The notes under the pieces were generated by a model. That model searched no databases, had not been told where the DNA came from, and saw only the letters and a program-made list of their open reading frames with translations. A program made the position numbers and the translations under genes. Shown one piece after another: positions 14,101 to 25,585 of a DNA stretch of 64,000 nt; position 1 is the stretch's first letter; every line of letters starts with the position of its first letter. This DNA comes from Lindgomyces ingoldianus (taxonomy: Eukaryota; Ascomycota; Dothideomycetes; Pleosporales; Lindgomycetaceae). Where the stretch lies: positions 1,886,151 to 1,950,150 of the forward strand of contig NW_022985165.1 in assembly GCF_010093535.1 (NCBI RefSeq), read 5' to 3'.

Positions 14101-17100
14101 TTGCATTATTGCCTAACTCTAAATCTAGGTTTAGTACTCCTTTATAGTAGTATAAGCTATAATTATGTGTACTACCTTAGCCTTACTACTTATACTAATC
14201 TTAAAAGTTAGTTATGTTAAACTTAAGAGTTAGAACATAGGTTTTAAAAAGCTAAAATTACTTATTAAAATAATATGCTATAATATAAGGATTATTCTAG
14301 ACAAAATTAGAAGTAAAGTAAACATGTTACTTTAAGTTTACAGCCTCCTACTCTAAAAACTTTAGCATAAAGCGTAACAGATTATGCTAATGTTAATCTA
14401 TAGTAAAGAATGTAATAAATAAAGTTAGATAGTGTAGTTAGCGCACCTTGTTAATTTTAGCAAACATGTAATGTAAAGGTAATAAATAGGTAATAAATAA
14501 ACTATTACTTTTAACACTTTCCCTTTTTATACCTAATAAGATTAAGTCTTATAAATGTTAGCTATAAGCTTTATAATAAAATTAATTAAACACTAGCTAC
14601 TATCTAGCTAATTAAACTCCTCTTATATTAACTTAACTATAATGTCCTTGTTACTAAAAGATTTTTTAACATAAAAACCTACCTTAGTAGTAAACTCTTA
14701 GCAGAGGAGGGTGTTAAATGCAGCAAAACAGAACTGTAGGTAGCGTGCAAACTGTCTATCCTTATAGTAAATAAGATGCTAGATATAGAATAGATAATTA
14801 ATTTTTTATAAGCGCAGCTAAACAAACTCTACTGCTTTATATAAAAATAAAAATAAAAACGCTAGGCTTAGTAGCAGCTTATAGTTTCTAAATTTAGACA
14901 AAGAAGTCTGTTTTATAAAAGCTATAAAAAGGTACGTCTAATTAGTTGTCTTCTAGATATGCTATTATAAGGTCTTAAATTCTATAATGTTTAAAGTAAA
15001 GTTAAAGACAATTCTATAATTAAAATCTTTTAACTCTTTAATTTCTAGGTCTTTTATTACTAAGCTTTTATAATAGCTAGTTACATTACTTTATTCTAAG
15101 GTGTTAAGATAGATACTAGCTATAGAACGTAACAGAATACTACAACCTATGCTAGAGCTAACTGTTAAGCGCTTAGTACTAGGCAGCTGTAGGTGTTATA
15201 CACTAAAAGGAGTGTAAGATTTACTTACACCTTAATTAAGTATTTTAAGTGCACTTACAACGCTTTATTAATAGTTGTTAGTTACACTAGCAGTAGTACT
15301 AGAATTAGACAGCAGATTAACATTATGCTTATAAACAGTATTAGCGCAGGTATTAGACACTAGGTTTGCATTAACATTATCTAGAGTAGCTAACAACTCT
15401 TTTTTAGTTATATAAATAGTAGAGAGCTAATTATTAATATAGTTATTAAAAAGTAAAGAATTAAGTGCTTCTTAGTTAATTTTAATGTTATAATAGCTAG
15501 AATAGTTAGATTTAAGAAATAGAAGCTACTATAATATAATAGTTTACTGCACTTTATAGTTCTTTCTAAATTAGTAATTAATAGCACTAACATTTTTACC
15601 TTTAAATGCTAGAAGCTTTAAGATAATAATATTAAGATTATATAAAAATAGTAGTAAGTAAAAAAAGACCTTTGCAGTATTTATAGTAAAATAGTAAACA
15701 TACTCTTAATACTTATACTGTTAACCCTAGTGCTGCCTTAGCTCTATTGTAATCTGCACTCTAGCTAGAAGTTGTTCCTTAGTTGTAGTTAGTGTTAAAA
15801 GATAAGATAGCACAGGACTAAGATCTAGCCTATTTACAGCACTCTATAAGGGCACCTAATTAGGATTGTTTAAGTAGTTGCGCCTGTCTTTTTAACATGT
15901 AGTGCATTTATATAGAGCAATATCTAAATTAAACTACCTCTAGTTGTACACTTTACATTCCTCTAAATTTATCTTTTTAAGCTTTAAGTAAAATTTTACT
16001 ATTAGACTTTTATTTTTATCTAATAGCACTAGATTATTTAGAGATTTATCTATAGTAAATTACATAATATAAAGTGTTTTTAGCATGCTATATGCTCTTT
16101 ATTCTGCTTTAAATAGAGCATCTATTCTAGCCTTATCCTCTAACAAACGCACAGTATTGCTGTTTACTAATTTTTGTAATAAAGCAACTAAAAATTATCT
16201 AGAAAGATCTCCCTATAATAATAAAAAGAACTAAGGAGTAAAAGAAACGCTTAGAATGCTAGAGACATTGCTAAATAAGTGTAGTCTACAAGATTAATAA
16301 GTCTGTTCTAATATATGTAACTAGTACGCATTTTAAAGGAGCGCAGGAGTTAGACCTAGGTTTAATAGTAGTATAAGCTTAAGGGCCTTGTGCTGTATAG
16401 TACGCGCCTATATATTGCCTTAACAACTTGCACAGTTTGCTTTCTACTTAACGCTATCCTTAAATTAATTAATGCCTTTAATAAGAGCAGTGTTACATTT
16501 GCTGCATTTATATAGAGGTGTAAAAGTACAAGACTAGGTGTTAAGTAGTTAATAAAAAAAAGCACTATTTAGTTAACAAGATTAAGTAAAGCATGTTTAG
16601 CAAAAATAAGCAGCGTGTGTTTAACAAAAGTAAGTAACACTATTTTAATAAAAATTATTTTAAACTGTAACTATAGGGATATTTGCCGCGTTTATAATAT
16701 TAGTAAGTAAGTAATGTTTTTTCTTTACATTAGCTAAAAGATCTAGAGCAGTAGGGGTTGCTAGGCGTTTTTTAGTAGGCTAGGGTTTAGTAGTATAAGA
16801 AGCACAACACGCCTTTTATTAAAAAAACCACTAATTAGTTATAGAATTAAGTAGACAGTAACAGTTAGCGCATTAAAGTAGGTTATTTAGGTTAAAGAAT
16901 AGTTGCAGCATAATGCTTAGCAAAGTAGTATTAGATAGGTAATAGACACATAACAACAACATTTAACTGCAGCAGGATAAACACGTGCAGCACGCGACCT
17001 ACCACAGCCTGCAACTAAGCGTGGCTGATGCAAATCCCTAACACACTAATGTGGCTAGAGAGGTGGAACAGACGCAACTAACTATAATTTAAACATGTTT

Positions 17101-17331
17101 TACACAACACATGCTAGAGCAAACTGTGTACAAATTAACATAAAAGTGCACTTATATTAGGTATACATTTTTTTTTAAAAAAGAATGTAAGAAATATATA
17201 AGGTGACAGAGAAATAGTGTTACTAGAGTTTATCTAAAGAAATTATGACTAACTAGCGCGTCTAAAAGAGGAGATTCTGCTAAACTTTTCGTTCTGCAAA
17301 CCCGAATATAATAAGCAGAGCAAGCTCTGCT
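8187..17331 (-). mobile_element. Helitron, RIP-degraded, minus strand
   Basis: Read on the minus strand, two Helitron domains appear in order. Near 14150-14190 is a HUH-type Rep block (a GSTHNYSLY-like stretch; the second His codon has become Tyr), followed at 13600-13850 by a RLNAY...WRAN...YALKGET...SAQKVLH block typical of Helitron Rep proteins. Near 12480-12660 is the helicase Walker A region, degraded to GVRGTRKMYVI from a GVGGTGKSYVI-like motif. Further helicase motifs continue to about 11.6 kb. Stops are frequent. The borders are uncertain: I chose a 13-bp inverted pair, AGCAGAGCTTGCT at 8187-8199 and its complement at 17319-17331, but the canonical TC and CTRR ends were not resolved. 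It lies within the hAT element. Confidence 0.72.
8200..11250. other. Low-information AT-rich stretch, probably the distal part of the Helitron
   Basis: No protein family could be recognised on either strand. The stretch contains repeated TCTAATAC words (8560-8580 and 10590-10660, where they are nearly tandem) and many stops. A moderately open + strand reading near 10300-10560 does not match anything I know. It may be the 3' part of the Helitron, cargo, or another insertion that has lost its ends. Confidence 0.35.
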
Positions 17332-17399
17332 AATAAGCGTTATTTTTATATGCCTTATCTAGCTGTTTTACTACTTAGATATATTATACTGCTTTATTT

Positions 17400-20043
17400 T
17401 AACACTTAGAGAAGGCCTATATAGCTTTACCTAGCTTATTTACGCTATTTCTATGTAAAGTAACTCTTTTAAAGCATATGTAAAATACTTAGGCTAAGAA
17501 GCACCTAAATAATGCTTACTATAATGTTAGAATTACTTTTAAAATTAACTAAAATAATATATAGTGTTCTAGCATTAAATTAAGCGTAAATTAGCTAAGA
17601 TATTATATAAAGTATAAGTTATAACTTTTTAGGCGCTAGAAGGTGTTATTTATGTAGAGATATAGTGTAGATCTATAGCATGTTACTACGGTAAGTAAAA
17701 AAAAGTAGCTATAGCTTTATTAAGCTTACTATAAAGCTAGTGTTTAAAAAGTAGCTAAACTTATTAATAGTAATGTTTATATAGTAAAGCATCTTAAAGT
17801 AGTTTATAAAATTAATACTAACATTAGCGTACTGCTAAATAGCCCTTAGAGGCCTTTAAATCCCTTTATAGTAGTAGTAAAAGTAGTAAAAGTAAGGCAG
17901 TAGGTAGCTTATACACTGTAGCAGAAAGGTGCTCTAGTGTAGGTGTTTATTAACTAGGTAGTTATATCTAATTAGTTACTATAGTAATTAACTTTAGCTA
18001 AATATTAAAGTTTTATTACTTAAAATTAACTTAATTTTTTAATACTTTTTTTACTTTTTTAACTATGCTATTATAATATCTTTATAATAGTTTTATAAAG
18101 TAAAAGAAAAAAAATTAAACTGTATTATATAAAGCTTATAGTAAAATTATGTTAAGCTTAAATAAGTAGAGTAGTCTTAACTACTTTTTAATACTAAGAG
18201 TTATTATGTATTTTATTAGTAAGTAAGCCTTATTAAACTTAGCTTATATAGCTTATAAATGTGTATATAAATGCTAACACCTAGCTATAAGACTTACTTA
18301 TTAGCTTTAAAAACCTATATAGTAATAGAACTAGTGTAAATTAAGCATATACTATTATTAAAGTTCTTTAAAAGTATAATATTAAGTTAAAATTCTACTA
18401 CTTTATAGTAAATAATATATTAAATAATAATATCTAGCTTATTAATTATCTTAACTTGCATATAAACCTTAACTTTAGCAGCAATAACTAAATACGCTGC
18501 GCTAGCTATACTATTTAAATTATTATTAAGGCAGTTATTTATAGTAATAATATAATGTTTGCATTGATGACTCGGATGCATCGTCAGCATGGTCACACGA
18601 TAGTCGGATGTGTCGGATGTGTCGTCACACGATGGTCGGATGCATCGGCAGATGCATCAGCACCATAGTCTGTTGCCAAGACCCACCCACTTATTTCGCA
18701 TATATATAGACTCCCGCAAAGGACTCCTCCAGGAATACAATACAATCCAGTTCCTCATGTCTTTGGTGCTCCACATAGCTTCACATATAAGCTTATAAAA
18801 ATAAAAGCTAGCTAATATAGCTTTTTAAAATTAATTTAAGCTTTATTAATAGTATAAAGTTATTAGAAAGCTTTATAACTTTTATAACTTAGTTTTTTAT
18901 TTAAATAAGTGTTATAATAGCTTTATAGCTATTATAACTACACTAAGTAAGAAGAATGTTTTTTAAAGCTTTAGTACACTAAATCTACTATAAGATAGTA
19001 GTGTATAGTAGTATTTTATTTATTTTATAATTCTATATTATTTTAAACTTAAAAAGCTTATTTAGCACTTTATCTAATCTAAGCGCTATAACATAGGCCT
19101 TACTAATAAGGTTAATAAGAATATTAAAAATAATAGTTATAATTCTCTACTTAATAGCTTTACTAATAATAAATAAGTAAAAGTAAAGTATATAAAAAAT
19201 TTTTTAAAAATTTTTTATAAAATAACTAAATGCTTTAAAAGCAGCACTAGTAAATTAAGCTATAGTAGCTTATAGTAAATAATTATATACTTATAAGTAA
19301 TTAATAATAAGCTTAGAGTATAAAAAAAGCGCCTATCTTATAAGCACTATAGTAACTACTTTAAAAATAGTGTTGCCTTTATCATTAAAAAGCTTACTAT
19401 GTACTAGAAAACTTTTGTTTTAGAGCTAGAAATCTTCTACTACTACATAGCAACTATTTTTAACCCGTCTTTCCGCCTTTTCTAGTTTAAAAACTACTAA
19501 AAACACTACTTATTTTAGTATAAGTATATAAAGTTGTTTATCTAAAAGATTTATACACACTACTTAAAGACCTTTAAAAAGGAGAAGAAAAAAAAGAAGG
19601 TAGTGTTACTAAAGATATTATAAAGAAAGCTTTTAGTAGCTTATAGTAACCTACATAATAAGCGCCTTAAAAAGGCCCTTTTAGTTAACCTTAATATTCT
19701 TTATAACAACAAAAGTTATAGCTTAAAAAGAAAGTAAAAAGTTAATAAGTTAAACTTTTACTTTAATTCTTTAGTAGAAAATAAGTACACTAAAAATTAG
19801 CTACTTACTTAGCTACTTAAGTAGTAGTAGTAGTAGTAAAGTTAACTTTACTACTTTATTTTTTATAAAATTACTCTTAAATTCTTATTAATTCTAGTAA
19901 CTTTATGTAAGTGCAAGTAGTGCTTCTTATAGGCTAAAAAGACTATTATAATAAAAAAGAATTAACTATTAGTATTAATAATAAAGGCTTTTTAACTATA
20001 AAAGAATTAGTTATGTAATAACACTATTACTAGTAAGCTAACT
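17400..20043 (+). pseudogene. hAT transposase, RIP-degraded and interrupted
   Basis: A hAT transposase can be followed through stops on the + strand. The block YFIVNNIQNNN at about 18380-18420 corresponds to the family catalytic core motif (usually YFTLDNASNND), and the Asp appears changed to Asn. RCASYTIQIIIKAV follows at 18490-18540, where hATs have RCxGHIINLVVKA. A solo LTR interrupts it at 18556-18785. The C-terminal dimerisation region follows at 19390-20030: an ATIFNPSFR block, then CFLQAKKTIIIKKN (family: VFSSAKKTITPxRN). The LTR element at 20044 cuts the extreme C-terminus. The N-terminus is unclear because of the Helitron. It is non-functional. Confidence 0.75.
18556..18785 (+). repeat. 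Solo LTR of the Copia family
   Basis: A 230-bp LTR (TGTTTGCATTG to CACATAGCTTCACA) is flanked by the 5-bp duplication TATAA (18551-18555 and 18786-18790). It matches the two LTRs of the Copia element at 37423-46357 but keeps more CpG and CpA, so it looks less mutated. A duplicated TCGGATGTG unit and a TATA-like CATATATATAG (about 18699-18710) are visible; the latter probably marks the retrotransposon promoter. Confidence 0.92.
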
Positions 20044-22156
20044 TGTAACGATTCTCGTTCTATCTTAGGTCGCCCGGAACCTATCCGAAGGGTCCCCGTA
20101 TCAGCTCTGACCCTAACTTAATTCTCATGAATCGTCAGGTCGCCCAGAACCTCCGGAAGGCCCCTGTATCAGCCCTAACCTTAACCTAGCCCTGACCCCT
20201 GCTGTTACCCCTATTCCTTTATGTATTTAGTTGCACCTTGCCTCTATAGCTAGCTTAGTAGTTTTCTAATATTCTTTTATACAAGGCCTATAGGTGTTAA
20301 TAGCATTCTTAGGTTTAGAGTCCCTACGCACTCTTATATGCCTCTAAGTAGATTCCTACTACATTTAGACCTATTGTCTTGCCTGTGCTATTACATTATA
20401 TTAGAAAACTTACTTTTACTAGTAATAGCTTTATATAATATTACACTAATTATTTATTTAACTATATTTAAGCTCTAAAACATATTTAATTTAGTTTAAG
20501 TTATAATACTTATATACTATTATATTAAACTATTTAGTTTATAGACTAGATTTTATTAACTTTAAGTTAACTAAAGCTTTTAAGTTTAAAACTTTTTTTC
20601 CTCTATAATTAAGATTACTTTTAGAAAAGTTATAAAAAAGTGCTAAAGTAAAACTTAAAAACTACTAATAACTTATTAAAATTAAAAGTAACTACTAATG
20701 TCTAACTAACTACTACCCTTTAATTCTAGAATTAAAATACGCTCTAGCTAAAGTAAGCCTTTTAAAGTTAATTAATAATTTATGTTAATAGCTAAACTTA
20801 CTTTTATAGCACTTAAAGCTATACTTTTACCTAATTTAGAGTTAACCTTTAGTAGTATATTTATTAATAATTAAATTACTTAATTATAAGCATAGCTTAA
20901 GTAGCTAATTTAGCTAAAAACTACTAGTTAACTTTTACTAACTACTAAATTACTTTTAATAATGCTTTATACTACTTTTACTACTTTAAGTGTAAGAGAC
21001 TTTTTAGGCACTTTTTAGATCTAGCAAATCTACTTTACTAAATGTATGCTTAAAATTAGAATTCTTATAGACAGTAAAGAACTTATATTTAAATAATAGT
21101 AAGCTTTTATTATAGATAGACTTAATATTAATTTAGATTACTATTAAAGTAAGTGTGCATATATAGCATTAATATAAGGACACATAGCTAGTATTATAAA
21201 GGATTATTTAGAGCTAGGATACCTAGCTAAATTAGACTAGTTTTAGTTTAAAAGTGTAAAGAATATAATAAAGCTTTTATAAGCTTATTTTATTACTAGT
21301 TAAAAAAAAACTAAAGTATAGTAAGCATTCTAAACTTTTAAAATAAATAAAAAAAAAGTTTTTTTTATATTTAAAGCGCACTTTATTAGTGCAGCTATTA
21401 AAAGAAAAGTATTTTAGTTAAATTAGTTTTTTTACTTATAAAAAAAGCTTTCTAGCTTATAAATACTAAATTATAGTTTTAAACATACTAAGGTAAACTT
21501 TTTTAAAGCTATAGTAGCCTACTTTATAGTGTATAATTTAAAAAGAAGGACTTATAAGAAAAACTTTATTATCTTATTTAAATTAGCTTTAATTAATAAA
21601 CTACACTTACTACTCTAATAATTAATAACTATATGTGTAGTGTTTAAGTTTAAAGGACACTGCTAGTAGTGTAAAGAAATACTTAGTAAGAACACGTAGC
21701 TAAATTAGACTAGTTTTGTTTTAAAAAGGTAAAGAACATAATAGCAATACTTTATACTATAATTACTACTAATAAGGACTATTAGTCTATAAAAAGGGGA
21801 GTAGTGTAATAATTTTTATTTTATTTTAAGTTGCCTAGAACTTATTTAAAAAGTTTTTATATTAGCTTTAACTTTAACTTAATTCTTATAAATTATTAGG
21901 TTACTTAGAACCTCTAAAAGGCCTCTATATTAGCCCTAACCTTAACCTGGCTCTAACCTCTGCTGTTACCCCTATTCCTTTATGTATTTAGTTGCACCTT
22001 GCCCCTGTAGCTAGCTTAGTAGTTTCCTAATATCCTTTTGTACAAGGCCTATAGGTGTCAATAGCATTCCCAGGTTCAGAGTCCCCACGCACTCCCATAT
22101 GCCTCTGAGTGGATTCCCACCGCATTCGGACCCATTGTCTTGCCTGCGCCGTTACA
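20044..22156. mobile_element. Short LTR retrotransposon (2.1 kb, non-autonomous)
   Basis: Two 352-bp LTRs (20044-20395 and 21805-22156) begin TGTAA and end TTACA. The 5-bp duplication TAACT flanks the element (20039-20043 and 22157-22161). A purine run AAAAAGGGGAG precedes the right LTR as a candidate polypurine tract. The 1.4-kb interior has no recognisable pol. It contains two related copies of a GGACAC...TAGCTAAATTAGACTAG stretch (about 21175-21245 and 21655-21720). It looks like a LARD/TRIM-type or deleted derivative inserted into the hAT transposase. The two LTRs are RIP-mutated in different parts: the first half of the left LTR and the last half of the right LTR stay GC-rich. Confidence 0.85.
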
Positions 22157-22423
22157 TAACTAAGCTTATAAAGTATATTAAAATAGTAAGATTAATAATA
22201 GTAGATCTTATAAAAGGTATTATAACTTTTTAATTAAGTATAGTCTTTAGCTTTAGCGTAATTACTTTATAATATTTTAATATACTTTAGTTACTGTATC
22301 CTAACTGTACACTGACGTCATCTCCTCCGTACAGTTAGTTAGTAACAGCCTCCTCTTCCGTAACTGTACTATACAGCCTCCAAAAGGCTCCGTAACTAAC
22401 GGTTGGACACACTGTCATTTGAC

Positions 22424-23450
22424 CGAGAGTGAATAACCGTGATAAGAATACCAGACTACGGCAAACGATAGGGAAATGTTTCTGGGGACTCCAAGGCTTG
22501 GGCACCTTCCTGCAGGACAACCTGTCGTGCACTAGACTGGCAGCACCATCGACCTGTTATTGGATGCTAGATCGCCAGCGGTTCTTCTGCCTAGTTGCCA
22601 GTGGGTGTGGAATTGAAGCTGTTGATGCCCTAAAGAATTAGGTTCGAAGGGTTTTTCGATGGTGCAGAAGACCTCTCAGAGAGGGGCTGTCTGGGGCTCC
22701 ATGCAAAGAAGGTAGACACGAGGATGGGCTGGGACGCTGACGATCTGGAGATCACATCGCAGCCGAGATGCCCTCGGCAAGGGTGAGGAATGATTGAAAA
22801 CTTGGTTGCTGGAACAGACGCAGAAGACTTCCGGTGTCAGTGAACGGGGTCTCGTTGGACCACCGTGGTTTTTCCTATGCAGAGACGGGGAATTCTGGCA
22901 CGAAAAGGCTGACTCTGACCCTCGTTCGGCGTTGACGACGGTTGAGAGCCAAAATGGGTCGTGAGAGTTGCATTGCCCGCTCAGATTTCGCCGCCGGTTA
23001 TCAGGCCAAGCCTCGGGCTTGGCGGGTGTCTGGCATTGTGATTGGGCGTCCGTTTGATGCACGATTGGAGGTTTTTGATAAGGGCCATGTCAGGGTTGCA
23101 GAACCACTGAGGCACAAAAACGAGTGGACGGCCTGACATGAACCGGCCGGCTTTTCACAGCAAGTATGCAGCCCAGCAAGGCTCGTGAGAGGACGAGAAC
23201 TGGCGGAGATGACCGAGATCCGCCAATCAGTCGTGTTGCGGCGCGAAACTGCCAGCCCAAAAAGGCAGTTGCCAAGCGTGAAGAGTGACGCTCCTGGGCC
23301 CGCGATGGTGGCACGTCGTCCCAATTCGCCGCCGCACCCATTCACTGTTACAACGAGAATATAATCCCGTCATGTCTTCCGATTCCCTGATCTCAATTCC
23401 TGCCCTCTTCAACCACAGCCTAGGAATTCTCCCCCTCCCAACTCTTCATC
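22424..23450 (+). promoter_or_regulatory. Upstream region of the nucleoside transporter gene
   Basis: This unmutated 1-kb region carries three HGATAR motifs, the core bound by AreA/Nit-2-type GATA factors: TGATAA at 22440-22445 and 23076-23081, and its complement TTATCA at 22998-23003. A pyrimidine-rich stretch (about 23400-23448) leads into the start codon, as is common for fungal core promoters. Short ORFs on both strands here have no family resemblance. Nitrogen control is inferred from the motifs only. Confidence 0.45.
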
Positions 23451-25570
23451 ATGGCCGATATCTCGCGTGGTGAGCACAAGAACTCCCCCGTGCTAGGCGT
23501 TCTTCGGAACGCAGACCCCGCCCTGGATATTTTGAAGGAGCATCCCCATGAACACCTTCATCACGATGCCCTCGCCGAGAAAGGTCACACCCACGAAATC
23601 GCCTACACCACAGGCACCACAGATGAGCCGAGTGTTATCCCGAAGGTTGATCCAAATGACGATGTCCTGCATCGATGTCGACACCCAGAGAAGAACCTCG
23701 AGCATGATGTCGAGAAAGGCGCAGGACTCGAATACGGCGAAAAGACTAGCTTGAGCGACCGTCGAGTTTCGTCTGGCCCGGAAGACGAGGCGGATCCCAA
23801 GCGTCATGTCATTTCGAACTTCTACAGAAAATACAGAATTTTTTTCCACATTTTCTTGGGCGCTCTGTTCACCGGGTATGTTGCGTTATGTGGCGCTACG
23901 TGACCAATTGGCTTCAACTTAGACTAATACTCTCGTAGGTGGTGGATTGCCAGCGTCGTCGTTCATCGCCATGATATGAACTGGGTCATTCCGTTCCTCT
24001 TCTGGTTGTGTATCATGCTCCGGTTAATCTTCTTCCATGTTCCAATTACGATTGTTACGAAGCCCATGCATTTCGTATGGAACAATACCGGAGTCCGAGC
24101 GAGTAGCTATATCCCAGAAAAATTGCGCGTTCCTGCTGGTGCGGCCTTGACTATCGCTGTCATTATTGTCGGGGCTTTCGTGAGCGAGGAAAGCCAGGAC
24201 AATACGCGTGCGAATCGTGCAGTTAGCTTGTTTGGTCTGGTTGTCTTCTTCTTCACTTTTTGGGCTACTTCCCGTAACCGGAAGAAGATCGTGTGGCACA
24301 CCGTCATCGTTGGGATGCTGTGCCAATTCATCATTGCCATCTTTGTCTTGAGGACGAAGGCAGGATACGACATCTTCACCTTCGTCTCGGAGCTCGCCCG
24401 TTTGCTTCTAGGTTTCGCAAACAAGGGTGTCATATTCTTGACTGATGACTCTGTCCCAAAGCTTCTCTGGTTCCTTACTGGGGTGGTTCCCCCAATTATA
24501 TTCTTCGTCTCTTTCGTCCAGCTCTTGTACTACTGGGGTATACTTCAGTGGTTCATTGGCAAGTTCGCCGTCTTCTTCTTCTGGTCCATGCGGGTCTCTG
24601 GTGCTGAGGCCGTCGTCGCTTCTGCATCTCCATTCATTGGCCAGGGTGAATCTGCGATGCTGATTCGTCCGTTTGTTGCCCACCTTACTCAGGCCGAATT
24701 ACACCAAGTCATGTGCTCTGGCTTCGCTACTATTGCTGGCAGCGTGTTGGTCGCATATATGTGAGTTAAGCCTGTTAAAAGATCCCAATATACCACGTGA
24801 CTGACATGTTCAGTGGCATGGGCATCAACCCTGAGGCGTTGATTTCATCCTGTGTCATGAGTATCCCTGCATCTCTTGCAATCAGTAAGCTCCGATATCC
24901 AGAGGAAGAGGAAACCCTTACCGCTGGACGTGTCGTCATCCCTGATGATGAGGAGCACAAGGCCGCCAACGCGCTGCACGCTTTCGCCAATGGTGCGTGG
25001 CTGGGTTTGAAGATCGCTGGTATGATTGTCGCTACACTCCTCTGCATTATCGCCCTTTTGAACCTCGTTGATGGTCTTCTGACCTGGTGGGGGCACTACA
25101 TCAACCTAGAGGGCGAGTACGACCTCACGCTGGAGCTGATGCTCGGATACATCTGTTACCCGATTGCCTTCTTGCTCGGAGTATCTCGCGAAGGTCATGA
25201 TCTGCTCCTTGTGGGTCGCTTGATCGGTATCAAGGTTATCGCCAATGAGTTTGTCGCTTTCTCCACTCTCCAGGCCAAGAATAATCCCACCTCGCCTTAT
25301 CACAGCCTCTCTCCTCGATCACGATTGATCGCTACCTACGCTGTCTGTGGATTCGGAAATATTGGTTCTCTCGGCACACAGATTGGTGTGCTCAGTCAGA
25401 TATCTCCGGGCCGAAGCGGTGATATTTCTCGTCTTGCGCTGAGCGCGTTAATCTCCGGTGTCATTTCCACATTGACTTCGGCCAGTATTGCTGGTCTGAT
25501 TATCCAGGATCAGGTACGTGCTGTCCCGAATCGGTTCTTTCTGCACGAACGCGAAGCTGATGTTGTGTAG
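23451..25570 (+). CDS. Concentrative nucleoside transporter (CNT family)
   Basis: A plasma-membrane cation-coupled nucleoside importer of the CNT/SLC28 type. Exons are 23451-23875, 23939-24760 and 24814-25570, giving about 667 residues; both introns (63 and 53 bp) have GT-AG ends and CTAAT or CTGAC branch-like sites. The start has a good context (ATCATGGCC) and a pyrimidine-rich leader. Residues 1-125 are hydrophilic and His/Glu/Asp-rich, then many hydrophobic helices follow. Family signatures are present: GQGESAMLIRP (about 376-386), INPEALISSCVMSIPASL after the second intron, NEFVA (560-564) and YAVCGFGNIGSLG near the C-terminus. Family knowledge ties the GQGE and EFVA regions to nucleoside and ion binding. 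A possible third intron (25514-25570, GTACGT to TAG) would give a shorter end with stop at 25583-25585 and 653 residues. The gene looks intact; it shares strand and island with the urea transporter. Confidence 0.93.
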
Positions 25571-25585
25571 AAACAATTCTCTTAA

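Larger units (their letters stand above)
7748..22414 (+). mobile_element. hAT DNA transposon expanded to 14.7 kb by nested insertions
   Basis: The ends are inverted repeats of about 22 bp: CAGTGTGTCCAACCGTTAG at 7748 and its reverse complement ending at 22414. The octamer CATTTGAC abuts the left end (7740-7747) and lies one base outside the right end (22416-22423). CAG-type termini and 8-bp duplications are hallmarks of hAT. The transposase remnant lies on the + strand at about 17.4-20.04 kb. Inserted within are a Helitron (about 8.2-17.3 kb), a solo Copia LTR (18556-18785) and an LTR element (20044-22156). Without them the element is about 3.2 kb, normal for an autonomous hAT. It is heavily RIP-mutated and dead. 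Confidence 0.82.

Noticed and set aside
7748..22414. The long AT-rich block as a centromere or telomere-proximal repeat
   Set aside because: It resolves into identifiable transposons with borders and target duplications; no telomeric repeat is present. A broader heterochromatic location cannot be excluded.
22429..23412. Several overlapping ORFs of 60-128 codons on both strands upstream of the nucleoside transporter
   Set aside because: They overlap each other in different frames, have no recognisable motif or intron structure, and lie in the promoter region.
23493..25303. Antisense and out-of-frame ORFs over the nucleoside transporter
   Set aside because: They are shadows of the real exons; the + strand reading carries the family motifs and splice sites.
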